From NCBI RefSeq assembly GCF_002939305.1, contig NZ_MVDI01000001.1:1178001-1242000 (forward strand): a stretch of DNA of 64,000 nt, in the 5' to 3' direction. The position numbers and the translations under genes were made by a program. Under the pieces are notes generated by a model. That model was not told the origin of the DNA. It ran no database searches and was given only the letters and a program-made list of their open reading frames with translations. Below are positions 54,704 to 63,929 of this stretch, one piece after another; positions within the stretch are counted from its first letter, which is position 1, and the number at the start of each line of letters is the position of its first letter. The DNA comes from Chroococcidiopsis sp. TS-821. GTDB taxonomy: Bacteria; Cyanobacteriota; Cyanobacteriia; Cyanobacteriales; Chroococcidiopsidaceae.

Positions 54704-55178
54704 TTAAACTAAATCATCTAAACGTAAGCCTGTACCATAAAGTAACTTGATTAAAAAAAGTTGATGTAAGCCAGACAATTGTTTGATAATCGCAAAAACT
54801 TAATCTTTTTCCAGGACAGTTGGTAAATTTAGAATATTTTGTCCTAACTGCGTCTACTTTTAAATCTAAATCTTCTTTTAATACTTCTTGATAGAGAAAT
54901 AAAGTTGCGTTAAAAAATTGATTTTGAGGAGGTGCAGCAACTTTTTTTTCAACTGCTAAATGTGTGAGAAAAGCCTCTATTTCAGCACTTTCCCTATCTT
55001 TAGAATGGCGCTTATCATGAAAAAATATATAGCGTTGAATCCAACCAACATAGCTTTTCTCTATTTTGCATGAATAACGTTTCAGCCGAATAGCATTTTG
55101 CACCTGTGCCATCAGCTTTTTGGGGCGTTGTTCTATAAATAAAAAATATTTAGAAAAATTCCATCTAATACCCTTCAT
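54704..55178 (-). pseudogene. Decayed integron-type tyrosine recombinase (integrase)
   Basis: The N-terminal part (residues about 20-115) reads as an integron/phage integrase SAM-like domain: QVQNAIRLKRYSCKIEKSYV, IEAFLTHLAVEKKVA and FLYQEVLKEDLDLKVDAVR. After about residue 118 the frame breaks. The second frame reads LPTVLEKD, a stop at 54800-54802 where family members have Glu, then VFAIIKQLSGLHQLF and LLYGTGLRLDDLV. GLR contains the first catalytic arginine. The C-terminal catalytic half that should follow is absent. Frameshift, nonsense and deletion together mark it as a dead gene. Confidence 0.85.
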
Positions 55179-55187
55179 ATAGTGGAA

Positions 55188-55811
55188 TTAGATAGCAGAA
55201 TTGTCTGATAACCCTTGAAGTAGCGTTTGCGATGAGAATTTCAAGAAAGTTTCAAGTTCTTCCTGCGATCTGACCTGTAATTTATTATCCAGAATCAACA
55301 TTGATTGACCATGTACCATTGACCAAGCGACTCGTGCCATATTAACTGGATCGACCGCACGAAAGATTCCAGCAGCTTGACCTTCTTGAATCGTATTCAC
55401 TAGCACCATGAACGATTGCTGAGCTGCTTCTGCAAGAGCGGAATACTTACTGAGATTGCAGTGATAGTCTCCAAACATCAAACGATAGTGGGACGGATGG
55501 GCTAGTGCAAACTTAACGTAGGCAATCCCGATCGCTTCTAAGCGTTGAGAGGAGTCTAGTGGTAGGTTTCGTTGTGCCTTTTTCATCGTGTCTCTTAAGG
55601 ACTGAAACCCTTGTGCTGCGACTGCTGCCAATAGCGCATCTTTATCTTCAAAATGACGATAAGGGGCATTGTGCGAAACACCAACCCGCTTCGCAACCTG
55701 ACGCAGAGACAGCTCGTTAATCCCTTCCTCTTTTAGGAGTTCGAGCGCTGCGTCAATTAAGCTTTGCCGTAGGTTGCCGTGGTGGTAGGAGTTCTTTACT
55801 GCTACTGTCAT
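55188..55811 (-). CDS. TetR/AcrR-family transcriptional regulator
   Basis: A 207-residue repressor-type regulator. The N-terminal HTH (residues about 10-60) includes AALELLKEEGINELSLRQVA and VSHNAPYRHFEDKDALLAAV. The all-helical C-terminal ligand domain covers about 75-200. I use the ATG at 55811; the TTG at 55841 would add ten residues and overlap the operator region. It faces away from the FAD oxidoreductase, with 121 bases between their start codons, so that gene is its likely target. Confidence 0.92.
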   Translation of the reverse strand: MTVAVKNSYHHGNLRQSLIDAALELLKEEGINELSLRQVAKRVGVSHNAPYRHFEDKDALLAAVAAQGFQSLRDTMKKAQRNLPLDSSQRLEAIGIAYVKFALAHPSHYRLMFGDYHCNLSKYSALAEAAQQSFMVLVNTIQEGQAAGIFRAVDPVNMARVAWSMVHGQSMLILDNKLQVRSQEELETFLKFSSQTLLQGLSDNSAI

Positions 55812-55841
55812 GAAGTCGTTTGTCCAGGAAGAATTAACCAA

Positions 55842-55904
55842 ATTTTAATTCCGTATGTTGACAATGTCAACATCCCATCTTATATTCAAGTTGTCGGTGA
55901 CAAC
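55842..55904. promoter_or_regulatory. Overlapping divergent promoters with two palindromic operators (TetR)
   Basis: Operator 1 is a perfect repeat, ATGTTGAC-AAT-GTCAACAT (55855-55873). It contains TTGACA on both strands. On the plus strand TTGACA (55858-55863) is 17 bases from TATATT (55881-55886). On the minus strand TTGACA (55865-55870) is 17 bases from TAAAAT (55842-55847). Operator 2, GTTGTC-GGT-GACAAC (55890-55904), lies 33 bp centre to centre, about three helical turns. Both fit GTTGwC-N3-GwCAAC. Confidence 0.8.
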
Positions 55905-55932
55905 ATTTAGATCTTTTGGTCTAGGAGGAATT

Positions 55933-57522
55933 ATGGTCACTGCAACTCAGCAGCAAAGATTTGACGTAATTGTGATTGGTTCCGGAATTGGTGGATTAAC
56001 TGTTGCTGCACTGCTATCCAAACTGTATCGGAAAAGGGTTTTAGTTCTAGAACAGCATTTTACTGCGGGCGGATTTACCCATACCTTTGAGCGCAAGGGG
56101 AAATTTTCTTGGGATGTAGGACTGCACTATGTCGGAGACATGGGGGAAGGCAGTACAGGAAAAGCTGTGTTTAACTATCTCACTAACAGCAATTTGCAAT
56201 GGCATAAAATGCCCGACCCGTTTGAGAAATTCGTCTATCCAGATTTCACTTTTGAGGTGTATTCTGACCCCGATCGCTATCAAGCTGATTTGGTTCAACG
56301 CTTTCCTCAGGAACAGTTCGCAATCCAGCGGTATTTCAAAGACATTCAAACGGCAGCGTTTTGGTTCGGAATGCATTCCATGCTGGAGCTATTTCCGAGA
56401 TGGTTACATCCATTGCTCAGACCAGCGATCCGGTCTTTCGGTGCGATCGCAAGACAAACCACTCAGCAATATTTGGAGCAACACTTCCAAAATGTCCATC
56501 TCAGAGCGTTGCTGGCTTCTCAGTGGGGAGATTACGGCTTACCGCCATCTCGGAGTTGCTTTGGCATTCACAGCGTGATTGTCAGCCATTATTTAAAGGG
56601 AGGTTGGTATCCCGTGGGTGGAGCCAAGGCGATCGCGCAATCCATCATTCCAGTGATTGAACGCTCAGGTGGTACTGTTCTCACCCAACGCCGCGTCACA
56701 GAAATCTTACTAGACTCTGGAGCAGCAGTGGGTGTAAAAGCGCAACATACGGCAAAGCCACAGGCAGATTTAGAAACCTACTATGCATCGATTGTCGTGT
56801 CTGATACCGGCGCATTTAATACCTATTTGAAACTGATTCCCTCTAACTATCCGCTAGTCGAGCGTCAGGCAATTCAGACGTTTCCGAAAGGCAGCAGTAT
56901 GGTGACAGTATACCTGGGATTAAACGAAAGTCCCCAGCGCCTGGGTTTTCAGGGCGAAAACCACTGGATTTATACGACTTATGACCATGAGACGATTGCT
57001 CAAAATTCGCTCATTTCTTCTAATTATTTACCCAAGTTCTGCTATCTCTTATTTCCATCACTAAAAGATCCCTTGGCTCGCGAACATACCGCAGAAATCA
57101 TCGCGCATGTTGACTACGATTTCTTCTCACAGTGGCGGGAGCAACCTTGGCGGCGGCGAGGGAGTGAATATACTGAACTGAAAGCTCAAATTACCCAATC
57201 CCTGATTCAGTTAGTAGAAAGCCACTATCCTGGCTTCCAGAATTTGATCGAGTATGCAGAACTCTCAACTCCACTGACAGTAGAGCATTTTGATGCCAGC
57301 GATCGTGGTGCTATCTATGGCATTCCTTGCATTCCCGAACGACTCGATCAATCTTGGATCGGGGTTAGAACACCGATTAAAAATCTCTACCTGACTGGAG
57401 CAGACACATTTTCACCTGGCATCATGGGCGCAATGATGGGTGGCGTGAAAACAGCAGGTATTTTGAATGGAGCATTTGGTTTCTTCAAGATTATGGCAAG
57501 GATTATGCGAGAGTCGGCTTGA
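55933..57522 (+). CDS. FAD-dependent oxidoreductase, retinol saturase/carotenoid isomerase-like
   Basis: A 529-residue flavoprotein of the phytoene desaturase superfamily. The N-terminal FAD-binding motif is VIVIGSGIGGLTVAALLSK (residues about 12-30), followed by GLHYVGDM and FAVQR-type segments. The C-terminal NLYLTGADTFSPGIMGAMMG is the second FAD contact. The closest functional relatives are retinol saturase and carotenoid cis-trans isomerases, so a polyene substrate is likely but unproven. The ATG at 55933 has a full AGGAGG site (55923-55928). It is divergent from the TetR gene. Confidence 0.85.
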   Translation: MVTATQQQRFDVIVIGSGIGGLTVAALLSKLYRKRVLVLEQHFTAGGFTHTFERKGKFSWDVGLHYVGDMGEGSTGKAVFNYLTNSNLQWHKMPDPFEKFVYPDFTFEVYSDPDRYQADLVQRFPQEQFAIQRYFKDIQTAAFWFGMHSMLELFPRWLHPLLRPAIRSFGAIARQTTQQYLEQHFQNVHLRALLASQWGDYGLPPSRSCFGIHSVIVSHYLKGGWYPVGGAKAIAQSIIPVIERSGGTVLTQRRVTEILLDSGAAVGVKAQHTAKPQADLETYYASIVVSDTGAFNTYLKLIPSNYPLVERQAIQTFPKGSSMVTVYLGLNESPQRLGFQGENHWIYTTYDHETIAQNSLISSNYLPKFCYLLFPSLKDPLAREHTAEIIAHVDYDFFSQWREQPWRRRGSEYTELKAQITQSLIQLVESHYPGFQNLIEYAELSTPLTVEHFDASDRGAIYGIPCIPERLDQSWIGVRTPIKNLYLTGADTFSPGIMGAMMGGVKTAGILNGAFGFFKIMARIMRESA

Positions 57523-57657
57523 CGTAGCCGCTATTAACAAAACTATAGAGCTTGCTGCCTAGCTAAAAGTAATAGCAGGCTAGTAACTCGGTTGGAGCAG
57601 ACAATTGCAAGTCTTTTCGTTTTGCTGTAGTCGATCTGCTACCGCTCAACCGGAACG

Positions 57658-59148
57658 TTATTGTGCGTTTTCACGAGGATCTCGCGAAACTTGTGGAGCT
57701 TCGCGATCTTCCAAGAAGGTTTGTACTTTACCCTCAGGTGTCAAAACGACTCGAATTCTAGCTACTTGACCATCAGCAATGGGAGATACAAAAGGCTCGC
57801 CAATCAGAGGCATTCCAGTGCGGTCAATTTGGTCTCTAGCAGCTTGATTTAGCGGTTCAATACGTTGAATTGTGCCATCAACATCCAACAGCAAACTATA
57901 CTCCAAGGTTTGCTTAACAGCTTCTGTTGGTTCCCAGCGGCGCTGAAAGAATTGTCGAGCTTCGGCTACCTGACTAATATTATCTAACGATGTAGGTTGA
58001 CTTGGGGCAGGAGGAGGTTGGTTTGGCGATCGCACTGCCGCAGTTGTGTTATTCGCCGCCTGTTGCTGTGGTGCTGCTGGTGCAGTTCGCTGCGTTTGAG
58101 ATATTGCTGCTTGCGAACCAGGATTAGGCGCGTTGAGTTGCGCTAAAGGACTCGGTATGGCGATTGTAGGTGCGGAATCCCCTGCACCTGGTTGCTGGGG
58201 CGTCGTATTTCCTGCCCTAGCTGTAGCGGTTTGATTCGGCGACCCTGGAATGGTGGTTGTTTGTGGCGCTGTTGTCCCGCCTGGAAGAGTAGGAGACGGT
58301 GCTGCTGCGGTTGATTCTGTGGGAGGGCTAGCGTTTGGTACTGGAATTGTAGGTAGTGGGGCATTAGGAACAGGGACAGGAGAACCCACAGGCGGTGGAG
58401 GTGGTAATGTATCTATTGATGATAAAGGTGGTAAAGGTGAAGGCTGCGTCGCAAGCTGCTGTGGATCTTCCGTGATTTGATTACTGGTTGCCGTTTGTTG
58501 AACAGGGCGGTTCAGTTGTTGTAAGACAGCAAAGATACCTACAGCTAGTGTTAATCCGGCGGCAATCGTTGCCCAAGCGGGAGGAGTCGTACTTACTCGA
58601 CGTTGCTTGAGGCTGGGTAGGGCAACAATATCAGCTTCAAATTGATCTAAAGCCGTTGCCAAATCAAACAGTTGCAGTACGCTCAACTGCACGATAGGTC
58701 CGGTTGTGGGAGTTGCTAGCGATCCTAAATAGAGTGTATGTGATAGTCCTGTACCGGGTTTAAGAAAGATTTGTCGCGCCTGCGCCGGAGGTGAATCAGA
58801 GGAATTGGCAGGCGAAATCACAATTTGGGAGTTTGCAACCGCAGTCGTTGAATCACTCGAAGTCGTTTGCGACGCTAACTGTGCGGTAAATTGGGCTGGC
58901 GATTGATTTAATAACTCTTGCACATACACTGTGACGGCTTGGTGTAAGGCTTCGAGTTGTTCGCGATCGCCTGTAACCTGAATTCGTCGATCCGGCGATC
59001 GCGGATCGTCAAAATGCAAATGAAAGCGTAACTGCGTGGCTACTGTCCGCCCAGCCCAACGCGACAGTGGCGATCGCGGAGCCACAATTTCCAACGTACA
59101 AGTGGGCGGCGTATACCTACGGAGAACCTGTAAATTTGACAAAGTCAT
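57658..59148 (-). CDS. DUF4335-family protein with membrane segment and Pro/Gln/Thr linker
   Basis: A 496-residue cyanobacterial protein. The first 180 residues are a conserved domain (TCTLEIVAPRSPLSRWAGRT, LHFDDPRSPDRRIQVTGDRE). A single hydrophobic helix at about 193-211 (ATIAAGLTLAVGIFAVL) follows, then a Pro/Gln/Thr/Ser-rich region to about 385. The last 100 residues again look folded (YSLLLDVDGTIQRIEPL). That arrangement fits an inner-membrane protein with an external disordered linker. The family has no assigned function. A DUF3038 gene lies 158 bases upstream on the same strand. Confidence 0.8.
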   Translation of the reverse strand: MTLSNLQVLRRYTPPTCTLEIVAPRSPLSRWAGRTVATQLRFHLHFDDPRSPDRRIQVTGDREQLEALHQAVTVYVQELLNQSPAQFTAQLASQTTSSDSTTAVANSQIVISPANSSDSPPAQARQIFLKPGTGLSHTLYLGSLATPTTGPIVQLSVLQLFDLATALDQFEADIVALPSLKQRRVSTTPPAWATIAAGLTLAVGIFAVLQQLNRPVQQTATSNQITEDPQQLATQPSPLPPLSSIDTLPPPPPVGSPVPVPNAPLPTIPVPNASPPTESTAAAPSPTLPGGTTAPQTTTIPGSPNQTATARAGNTTPQQPGAGDSAPTIAIPSPLAQLNAPNPGSQAAISQTQRTAPAAPQQQAANNTTAAVRSPNQPPPAPSQPTSLDNISQVAEARQFFQRRWEPTEAVKQTLEYSLLLDVDGTIQRIEPLNQAARDQIDRTGMPLIGEPFVSPIADGQVARIRVVLTPEGKVQTFLEDREAPQVSRDPRENAQ

Positions 59149-59244
59149 AGGTGAGAATTTAGCAGAGGTCAGAGGTCAGGGGGAGCAAAGGAGTAGAAGG
59201 TAGGGGGGTAGGCGGGTAGGATTATTAATTAGATTCCATATTGT

Positions 59245-59280
59245 CACTCATCACTAGCTACTACTCACTATTCACCAGTC
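59245..59280. repeat. Degenerate CACTCATCACTAGCTACTACTC repeat
   Basis: Member of the dispersed CTAG/ACCA/CACTA intergenic repeat family, located between the DUF4335 and DUF3038 genes. A GAGGTCAGAGGTCAGGGGG unit is also present at about 59165-59185. Confidence 0.45.
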
Positions 59281-59306
59281 ATTTGCTTTTTGCCCTAGTT
59301 TCTTAA

Positions 59307-59903
59307 CTATTTTGAGCGGTCTAGAAGTGCTAACCAAAGGCGACGATGACCGCCAGGCGCGCTGTAAAATAACAAGTCAATCAAGAGTTTGAGCGCCAGA
59401 TGAGTTAGGACATCAGTGGAAATGTTTTCATTTTCCTCCATGCGTTCTTGGTAGGTGTTACTGAAAGCATCCAGATAATCTCCTAAAAGAGCGGCTTTGT
59501 GAGGAGCTTCATTGTTTTGGGTGACTTGTTCTAGCAAAGCAACCGCGCGGCGAATTTGTTCTTGGTGTTGTTTTGCGAGGTAGCAGCTGATTAAAGTGAG
59601 CGATCGCGCTTCTTCTACATCAAGCTTCTTTCTTCCTCCTTCACCTTTACGTAGTGGATTTGATTGGCGCAGTCGCCATAGTGCCACGCGATCTGGGATT
59701 TTGGACTCTAGATTAAGTTGAGCCGCAGCTTGGAGCATTGCTTCTGAGCCAATTCCCGCCAAAGCTTCAAGCGCCAACAATACCAAGTCCAACTGAGCTT
59801 TGATGTTATCTAATTGGGCTGGGTTGGGCTGAATGTTAGTAAGCTCTTCCCATCGTGGAGTTGGTGTTGGCGATTGTGCGCTGGAGTGCATAACCTTAAG
59901 CAT
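59307..59903 (-). CDS. DUF3038 family protein
   Basis: A 198-residue soluble, mostly helical protein. The core includes LDLVLLALEALAGIGSEAML near residues 38-57, VEEARSLTLISCYLAKQHQE and the C-terminal LLIDLLFYSAPGGHRRLWLA. This matches the cyanobacteria-specific DUF3038 family, often encoded next to DUF4335 as here. No function is known. Confidence 0.8.
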   Translation of the reverse strand: MLKVMHSSAQSPTPTPRWEELTNIQPNPAQLDNIKAQLDLVLLALEALAGIGSEAMLQAAAQLNLESKIPDRVALWRLRQSNPLRKGEGGRKKLDVEEARSLTLISCYLAKQHQEQIRRAVALLEQVTQNNEAPHKAALLGDYLDAFSNTYQERMEENENISTDVLTHLALKLLIDLLFYSAPGGHRRLWLALLDRSK

Positions 59904-60094
59904 AGGAGATAATACGAGAATGGGCGTTTGTTGTTACCCATTTTGAAACCAAACTTGTCTAAATCGACGTTGATTTCTAATTAGCTACCAGCTTATCCTG
60001 TTTGGCTCAAATGTAAAATCGCCCTTGTAAAAAAAGCAAGGGAGTAGGGGAGCTTCTTGTGCAGGGGGAAGTACTACAAATGAACTTTTCTGTT

Positions 60095-60130
60095 ACTACC
60101 ACTAACCACTAGCTACTGATCGCTATTGAC
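60095..60130. repeat. Degenerate ACTACCACTAACCACTAGCTACTG repeat
   Basis: Another copy of the CACTAACCACTAG-type repeat, downstream of mutS2. Related in sequence to 1603-1640. Confidence 0.45.
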
Positions 60131-60144
60131 TCTTTCCTCATTCC

Positions 60145-62568
60145 TTATTCAATGTAAGCAACTGTGACGCCTGTACCGCCATCTTCTGGGGCTGCTGGCT
60201 CAAAGCGGCTAACGCGGGGGTTTTGTTGCAAAAAAGCGTGGACTCCTTGTCTGAGCTTGCCAGTGCCGTGACCGTGAATGATCCATAATGGTCCTTGGGC
60301 TTGAGCGATCGCGCGTTCTAAGACAATTTCAGCATCGGCGACTCGGCTTCCGCGCAGATCGATTGTGTTTTGTGAAGTGCGGATTGCGAGGGCGGATGGC
60401 GGTGTAGTAGTCGGTGAATCTTGCTGATTGCTACTACGCGGTGTTTCTTTGACTTGCCTTTGACTTGCGATTGGTTCGGCTTTTTGCCCGTCGAGCGATT
60501 CAATATCTTCAAGCTTGACACTCATTTTCATGATTCCAAAGCGGACAGTTAATTCGCCGTCTTCGTTGGGGGCGCCGATCACTTCGGCGGTTTGCTCAAG
60601 ACGCGGTATGCGGACGCGATCGCCTACCTGGGGTTTGAATCCTGGTTTGGGCTTGGGTGGCGGGGGAAGATGCTTTTTGGCAATTTGAGTGAGTGCATTT
60701 GTTGCTTGTTGCGCATCTTGGGCTGTTGTCGAACCTTGCTGAAGGCGACGAATCACTTGCGCGATTTCACCTTTGGCTTGCACAAGCGCTTGTTGAATCG
60801 ATTGCTCTTGCTGTTGTCGGAGTTGCGCTTCGCGTTCTTGAAGTTGTGCAGCTTTTTGCGATACTTCGCTATAGAGCCGCTGTACTTGTTGCAGTAATTT
60901 TTCTGCCTCAGCCGCTTTAGTTTCTTGAAGTCGGCGTTGTGCTTCTAGCCCTGCGATTACCTGGTTGACGTCTTCGCTAGCACCGCCAATTTTAGTTTTG
61001 GCTTGCTCGATAACTTCAGCCTTTAGCCCCAGGCGTTGAGCAATTGTCAAGGCGTTAGAACGTCCTGGAATTCCCCATAATAAGCGATAGGTTGGCGAAA
61101 GGCTTTCTTCATCAAACTCGACTGAGGCGTTTTCAAAGCGTTCGTCTTGGTATTTCAATGCTTTTAATTCGCCAAAGTGAGTTGTGGCAATACTTAGTTG
61201 CGCGCGATCTGCCAAGTATTGTAGAAGCGCGATCGCTAAAGCACTTCCTTCTGCGGGATCAGTTCCTGCACCGACTTCGTCGAGTAAAACTAAAGAAGGA
61301 CGAGGTGTTTTTGGTGTTGAATTGCCGTTTGCTAATGCATCGATAATGCGACTGATGCGGCGAATGTGACCAGAAAATGTCGATAAACTTTGCTGTAATG
61401 ACTGCTCGTCTCCAATATCGGCTAATACCTGGTCAAACCAGGGAATTTCTACAGGTTCGCGTGCTGGGACAAATAAACCTACCTTTGCCATTAAAGCTGC
61501 TAATCCCAGGGTTTTGAGCGTGACTGTTTTACCACCAGTATTTGGTCCTGTAATGGTTACTACCCGAATTTGTGGTTTAATGACTAAATCAATTGGAACG
61601 ACTGCTGCGCCTTGTTCGTGGGCAAACTGCCATACTAACAATGGATGGTGTAATTGCCGTAGAGTAATAGTTTCGCCTTCACTGCGTTGAATAAATCGTG
61701 GTGGATTTGCTTTTAACCAATAGCTATAACGCGCACGGGCACACGCAAGGTCAAGAATCGTTGCAACGCTCAGCAAATATTCTAAATCAGGTGCCACTGC
61801 TGCGATTTGCTCGGATAACTGCCGACGAATTGCGGTTTCTTCAGCTTGCTCTTTAACGGTTAATTGCCGTAATTGATTACCCAAAGAAACGACTGAGTTT
61901 GGTTCGACATATAGGGTTGCACCACTCGTAGAAGTATCATGCACGATTCCTGGAATCGCATCTTTTTGAGGTGCTTTGACAGGAATCACAAAGCGATCGC
62001 CGCGTTTAGTAATCAGCTGCTCTTGGACTGCATTTGCTTGGCGTTGCAGAATATTTTGTAGTTTTTGCGTGATTTGACTGCGGATTTGCCGCAGCGAACT
62101 GCGAATATTTGATAGAGTTGTGCTGGCGCGATCGCTGACTTGTCCGCGTTCGTCGATGCAACGATGAATTTCCTGTTCGATTTCGGGATAAGTACGAATA
62201 TCAGCAACTAAGGCACTGAGAACGGGCACGTCAGGCTGATTATCAATTGCACGGCGTAGTTGGCGAGTTCCTGCAAGCGTCGTTGCGATCGCTAAAAGTT
62301 CTTCCCCAGCTAAAATGCCTTGGCGTTGTACGCGCGCTAACGAATCGCCAATATCTTGAATACCTTCAAACGATAAACCACCCGTGAGGCTATTTTCTAA
62401 CTTGTATGCTTCCTGCGTTTGGGCAAGAAGTTCTTCACTTTGTTTTTGGGATTGCGGAATTTGCAAGTTCCGCGCTGCGGTTGCCCCTAATTTAGTTGCC
62501 GCAAAAGTAGACAAGTGCTGACACAGGCGCGACCATTCGAGTAATTCTAGCGTCTCTGATTGAATCAA
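60145..62568 (-). CDS. mutS2: Endonuclease MutS2
   Basis: MutS2 is a MutS paralogue that limits homologous recombination and rescues collided ribosomes in some bacteria. The 807-residue protein lacks the MutS mismatch domain and keeps the core ATPase (GPNTGGKTVTLKTLG, Walker B region VLLDEVGAGTDPAEG, ATTHFGELKAL). A coiled coil covers about 515-610, and the Smr nuclease domain is at the C-terminus (IDLRGSRVADAEIVLERAI, WIIHGHGTGKLRQGV). The order and length match MutS2. It is monocistronic. Confidence 0.96.
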   Translation of the reverse strand: MIQSETLELLEWSRLCQHLSTFAATKLGATAARNLQIPQSQKQSEELLAQTQEAYKLENSLTGGLSFEGIQDIGDSLARVQRQGILAGEELLAIATTLAGTRQLRRAIDNQPDVPVLSALVADIRTYPEIEQEIHRCIDERGQVSDRASTTLSNIRSSLRQIRSQITQKLQNILQRQANAVQEQLITKRGDRFVIPVKAPQKDAIPGIVHDTSTSGATLYVEPNSVVSLGNQLRQLTVKEQAEETAIRRQLSEQIAAVAPDLEYLLSVATILDLACARARYSYWLKANPPRFIQRSEGETITLRQLHHPLLVWQFAHEQGAAVVPIDLVIKPQIRVVTITGPNTGGKTVTLKTLGLAALMAKVGLFVPAREPVEIPWFDQVLADIGDEQSLQQSLSTFSGHIRRISRIIDALANGNSTPKTPRPSLVLLDEVGAGTDPAEGSALAIALLQYLADRAQLSIATTHFGELKALKYQDERFENASVEFDEESLSPTYRLLWGIPGRSNALTIAQRLGLKAEVIEQAKTKIGGASEDVNQVIAGLEAQRRLQETKAAEAEKLLQQVQRLYSEVSQKAAQLQEREAQLRQQQEQSIQQALVQAKGEIAQVIRRLQQGSTTAQDAQQATNALTQIAKKHLPPPPKPKPGFKPQVGDRVRIPRLEQTAEVIGAPNEDGELTVRFGIMKMSVKLEDIESLDGQKAEPIASQRQVKETPRSSNQQDSPTTTPPSALAIRTSQNTIDLRGSRVADAEIVLERAIAQAQGPLWIIHGHGTGKLRQGVHAFLQQNPRVSRFEPAAPEDGGTGVTVAYIE

Positions 62569-62765
62569 AGCTTAACCGTTATGCAGATGCGATAAGTGAG
62601 TGAATAGCTTGTTATTATTAAGCAAACAGCTATTTCTATTGTAGCGAATTCGCAAAAATTCTTTTGCAGCAATAATTACCTAGCGTATCTAGAAGTAAAA
62701 TAAATTTCCTTGCAATTTGGTACGCTAACAAAAACAGTAGTGGAACTTAATAAGAAGTAACAGGC

Positions 62766-63929
62766 GTGGATATTCAGATTGGGCGTGGGAAGATGGCTCG
62801 CCGAGCCTACGGAATTGATGAAATTGCGCTCGTTCCTGGACAGCGCACGCTAGACCCAAGTTTAGCAGAGACACATTGGCAAATTGGCAGCATCAAGCGG
62901 GAAATTCCCATTATTGCCAGCGCGATGGATGGTGTTGTCGATGTCCGCATGGCAGTACTTTTGTCACAGTTGGGTGCGTTGGGTGTCTTAAATTTAGAGG
63001 GCATTCAAACGCGTTATGCTGACCCAAACCCTATTTTAGAAAGAATTGCTTCGGTAGGTTCGCAAGAATTTGTGCCGCTGATGCAAGAACTTTATGCTGA
63101 ACCTGTTAAACCCGAACTCATCACGCAACGCATTCAAGAAATCAAACAACAAGGCGGTATTGCCGCAGTCAGTGCTACCCCAGCGGGCGCAAGTAAATAT
63201 GGCTCGATTGTCGCGAATGCAGGTGCTGATTTGTTTTTTGTTCAAGCAACAGTGGTTTCTACGGCACATTTATCACCGGAATCAATGGCTAACTTGGATT
63301 TAGCTGAATTCTGCCGCGAAATGCCCATGCCAGTAGTATTGGGAAATTGCGTAACGTATGAAGTGACGCTCAATTTAATGAAAGCTGGTGCAGCAGCTGT
63401 GCTTGTGGGAATTGGCCCTGGCGCTGCGTGTACCTCACGGGGTGTTCTGGGTGTAGGTGTACCGCAAGCAACGGCGATCGCCGACTGTGCCGCTGCGCGC
63501 GATGATTACCATCGAGAAACGGGTAATTATGTTCCGGTGATTGCTGATGGTGGTTTGATTACTGGCGGTGACATTTGTAAGTGTATCGCCTGCGGTGCTG
63601 ATGGCGTGATGATTGGATCTCCCTTCGCACGCGCAGCTGAGGCTCCTGGACGCGGTTTTCACTGGGGTATGGCAACACCTAGCCCTGTATTACCTCGTGG
63701 CACTCGCATTCGAGTTGGTACGACGGGTACGTTAGAACAAATTCTCCGCGGTCCTGCACAGCTTGATGACGGAACGCATAATTTTTTAGGCGCTTTAAAA
63801 ACTAGCATGGGTACGCTGGGGGCTAAGAATCTTAAAGAAATGCAGCAAGTTGAAGTTGTGATTGCCCCTTCGCTGTTAACTGAAGGAAAGGTTTATCAAA
63901 AAGCACAACAGTTAGGCATGGGCAAGTAG
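62766..63929 (+). CDS. guaB3: GuaB3-type IMP dehydrogenase family protein
   Basis: A 387-residue IMP dehydrogenase/GMP reductase-family protein of the GuaB3 type, found mainly in cyanobacteria and actinobacteria. It has no CBS domains. The catalytic loop region is GPGAACTSRGVLGVGVPQ (near residues 220-237), with the Cys-Thr expected for the enzyme family, and ADGGLITGGDICKCIACGAD provides the phosphate site. The start is the GTG at 62766. Whether it makes XMP or GMP-derived IMP cannot be fixed by sequence alone. Confidence 0.93.
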   Translation: MDIQIGRGKMARRAYGIDEIALVPGQRTLDPSLAETHWQIGSIKREIPIIASAMDGVVDVRMAVLLSQLGALGVLNLEGIQTRYADPNPILERIASVGSQEFVPLMQELYAEPVKPELITQRIQEIKQQGGIAAVSATPAGASKYGSIVANAGADLFFVQATVVSTAHLSPESMANLDLAEFCREMPMPVVLGNCVTYEVTLNLMKAGAAAVLVGIGPGAACTSRGVLGVGVPQATAIADCAAARDDYHRETGNYVPVIADGGLITGGDICKCIACGADGVMIGSPFARAAEAPGRGFHWGMATPSPVLPRGTRIRVGTTGTLEQILRGPAQLDDGTHNFLGALKTSMGTLGAKNLKEMQQVEVVIAPSLLTEGKVYQKAQQLGMGK

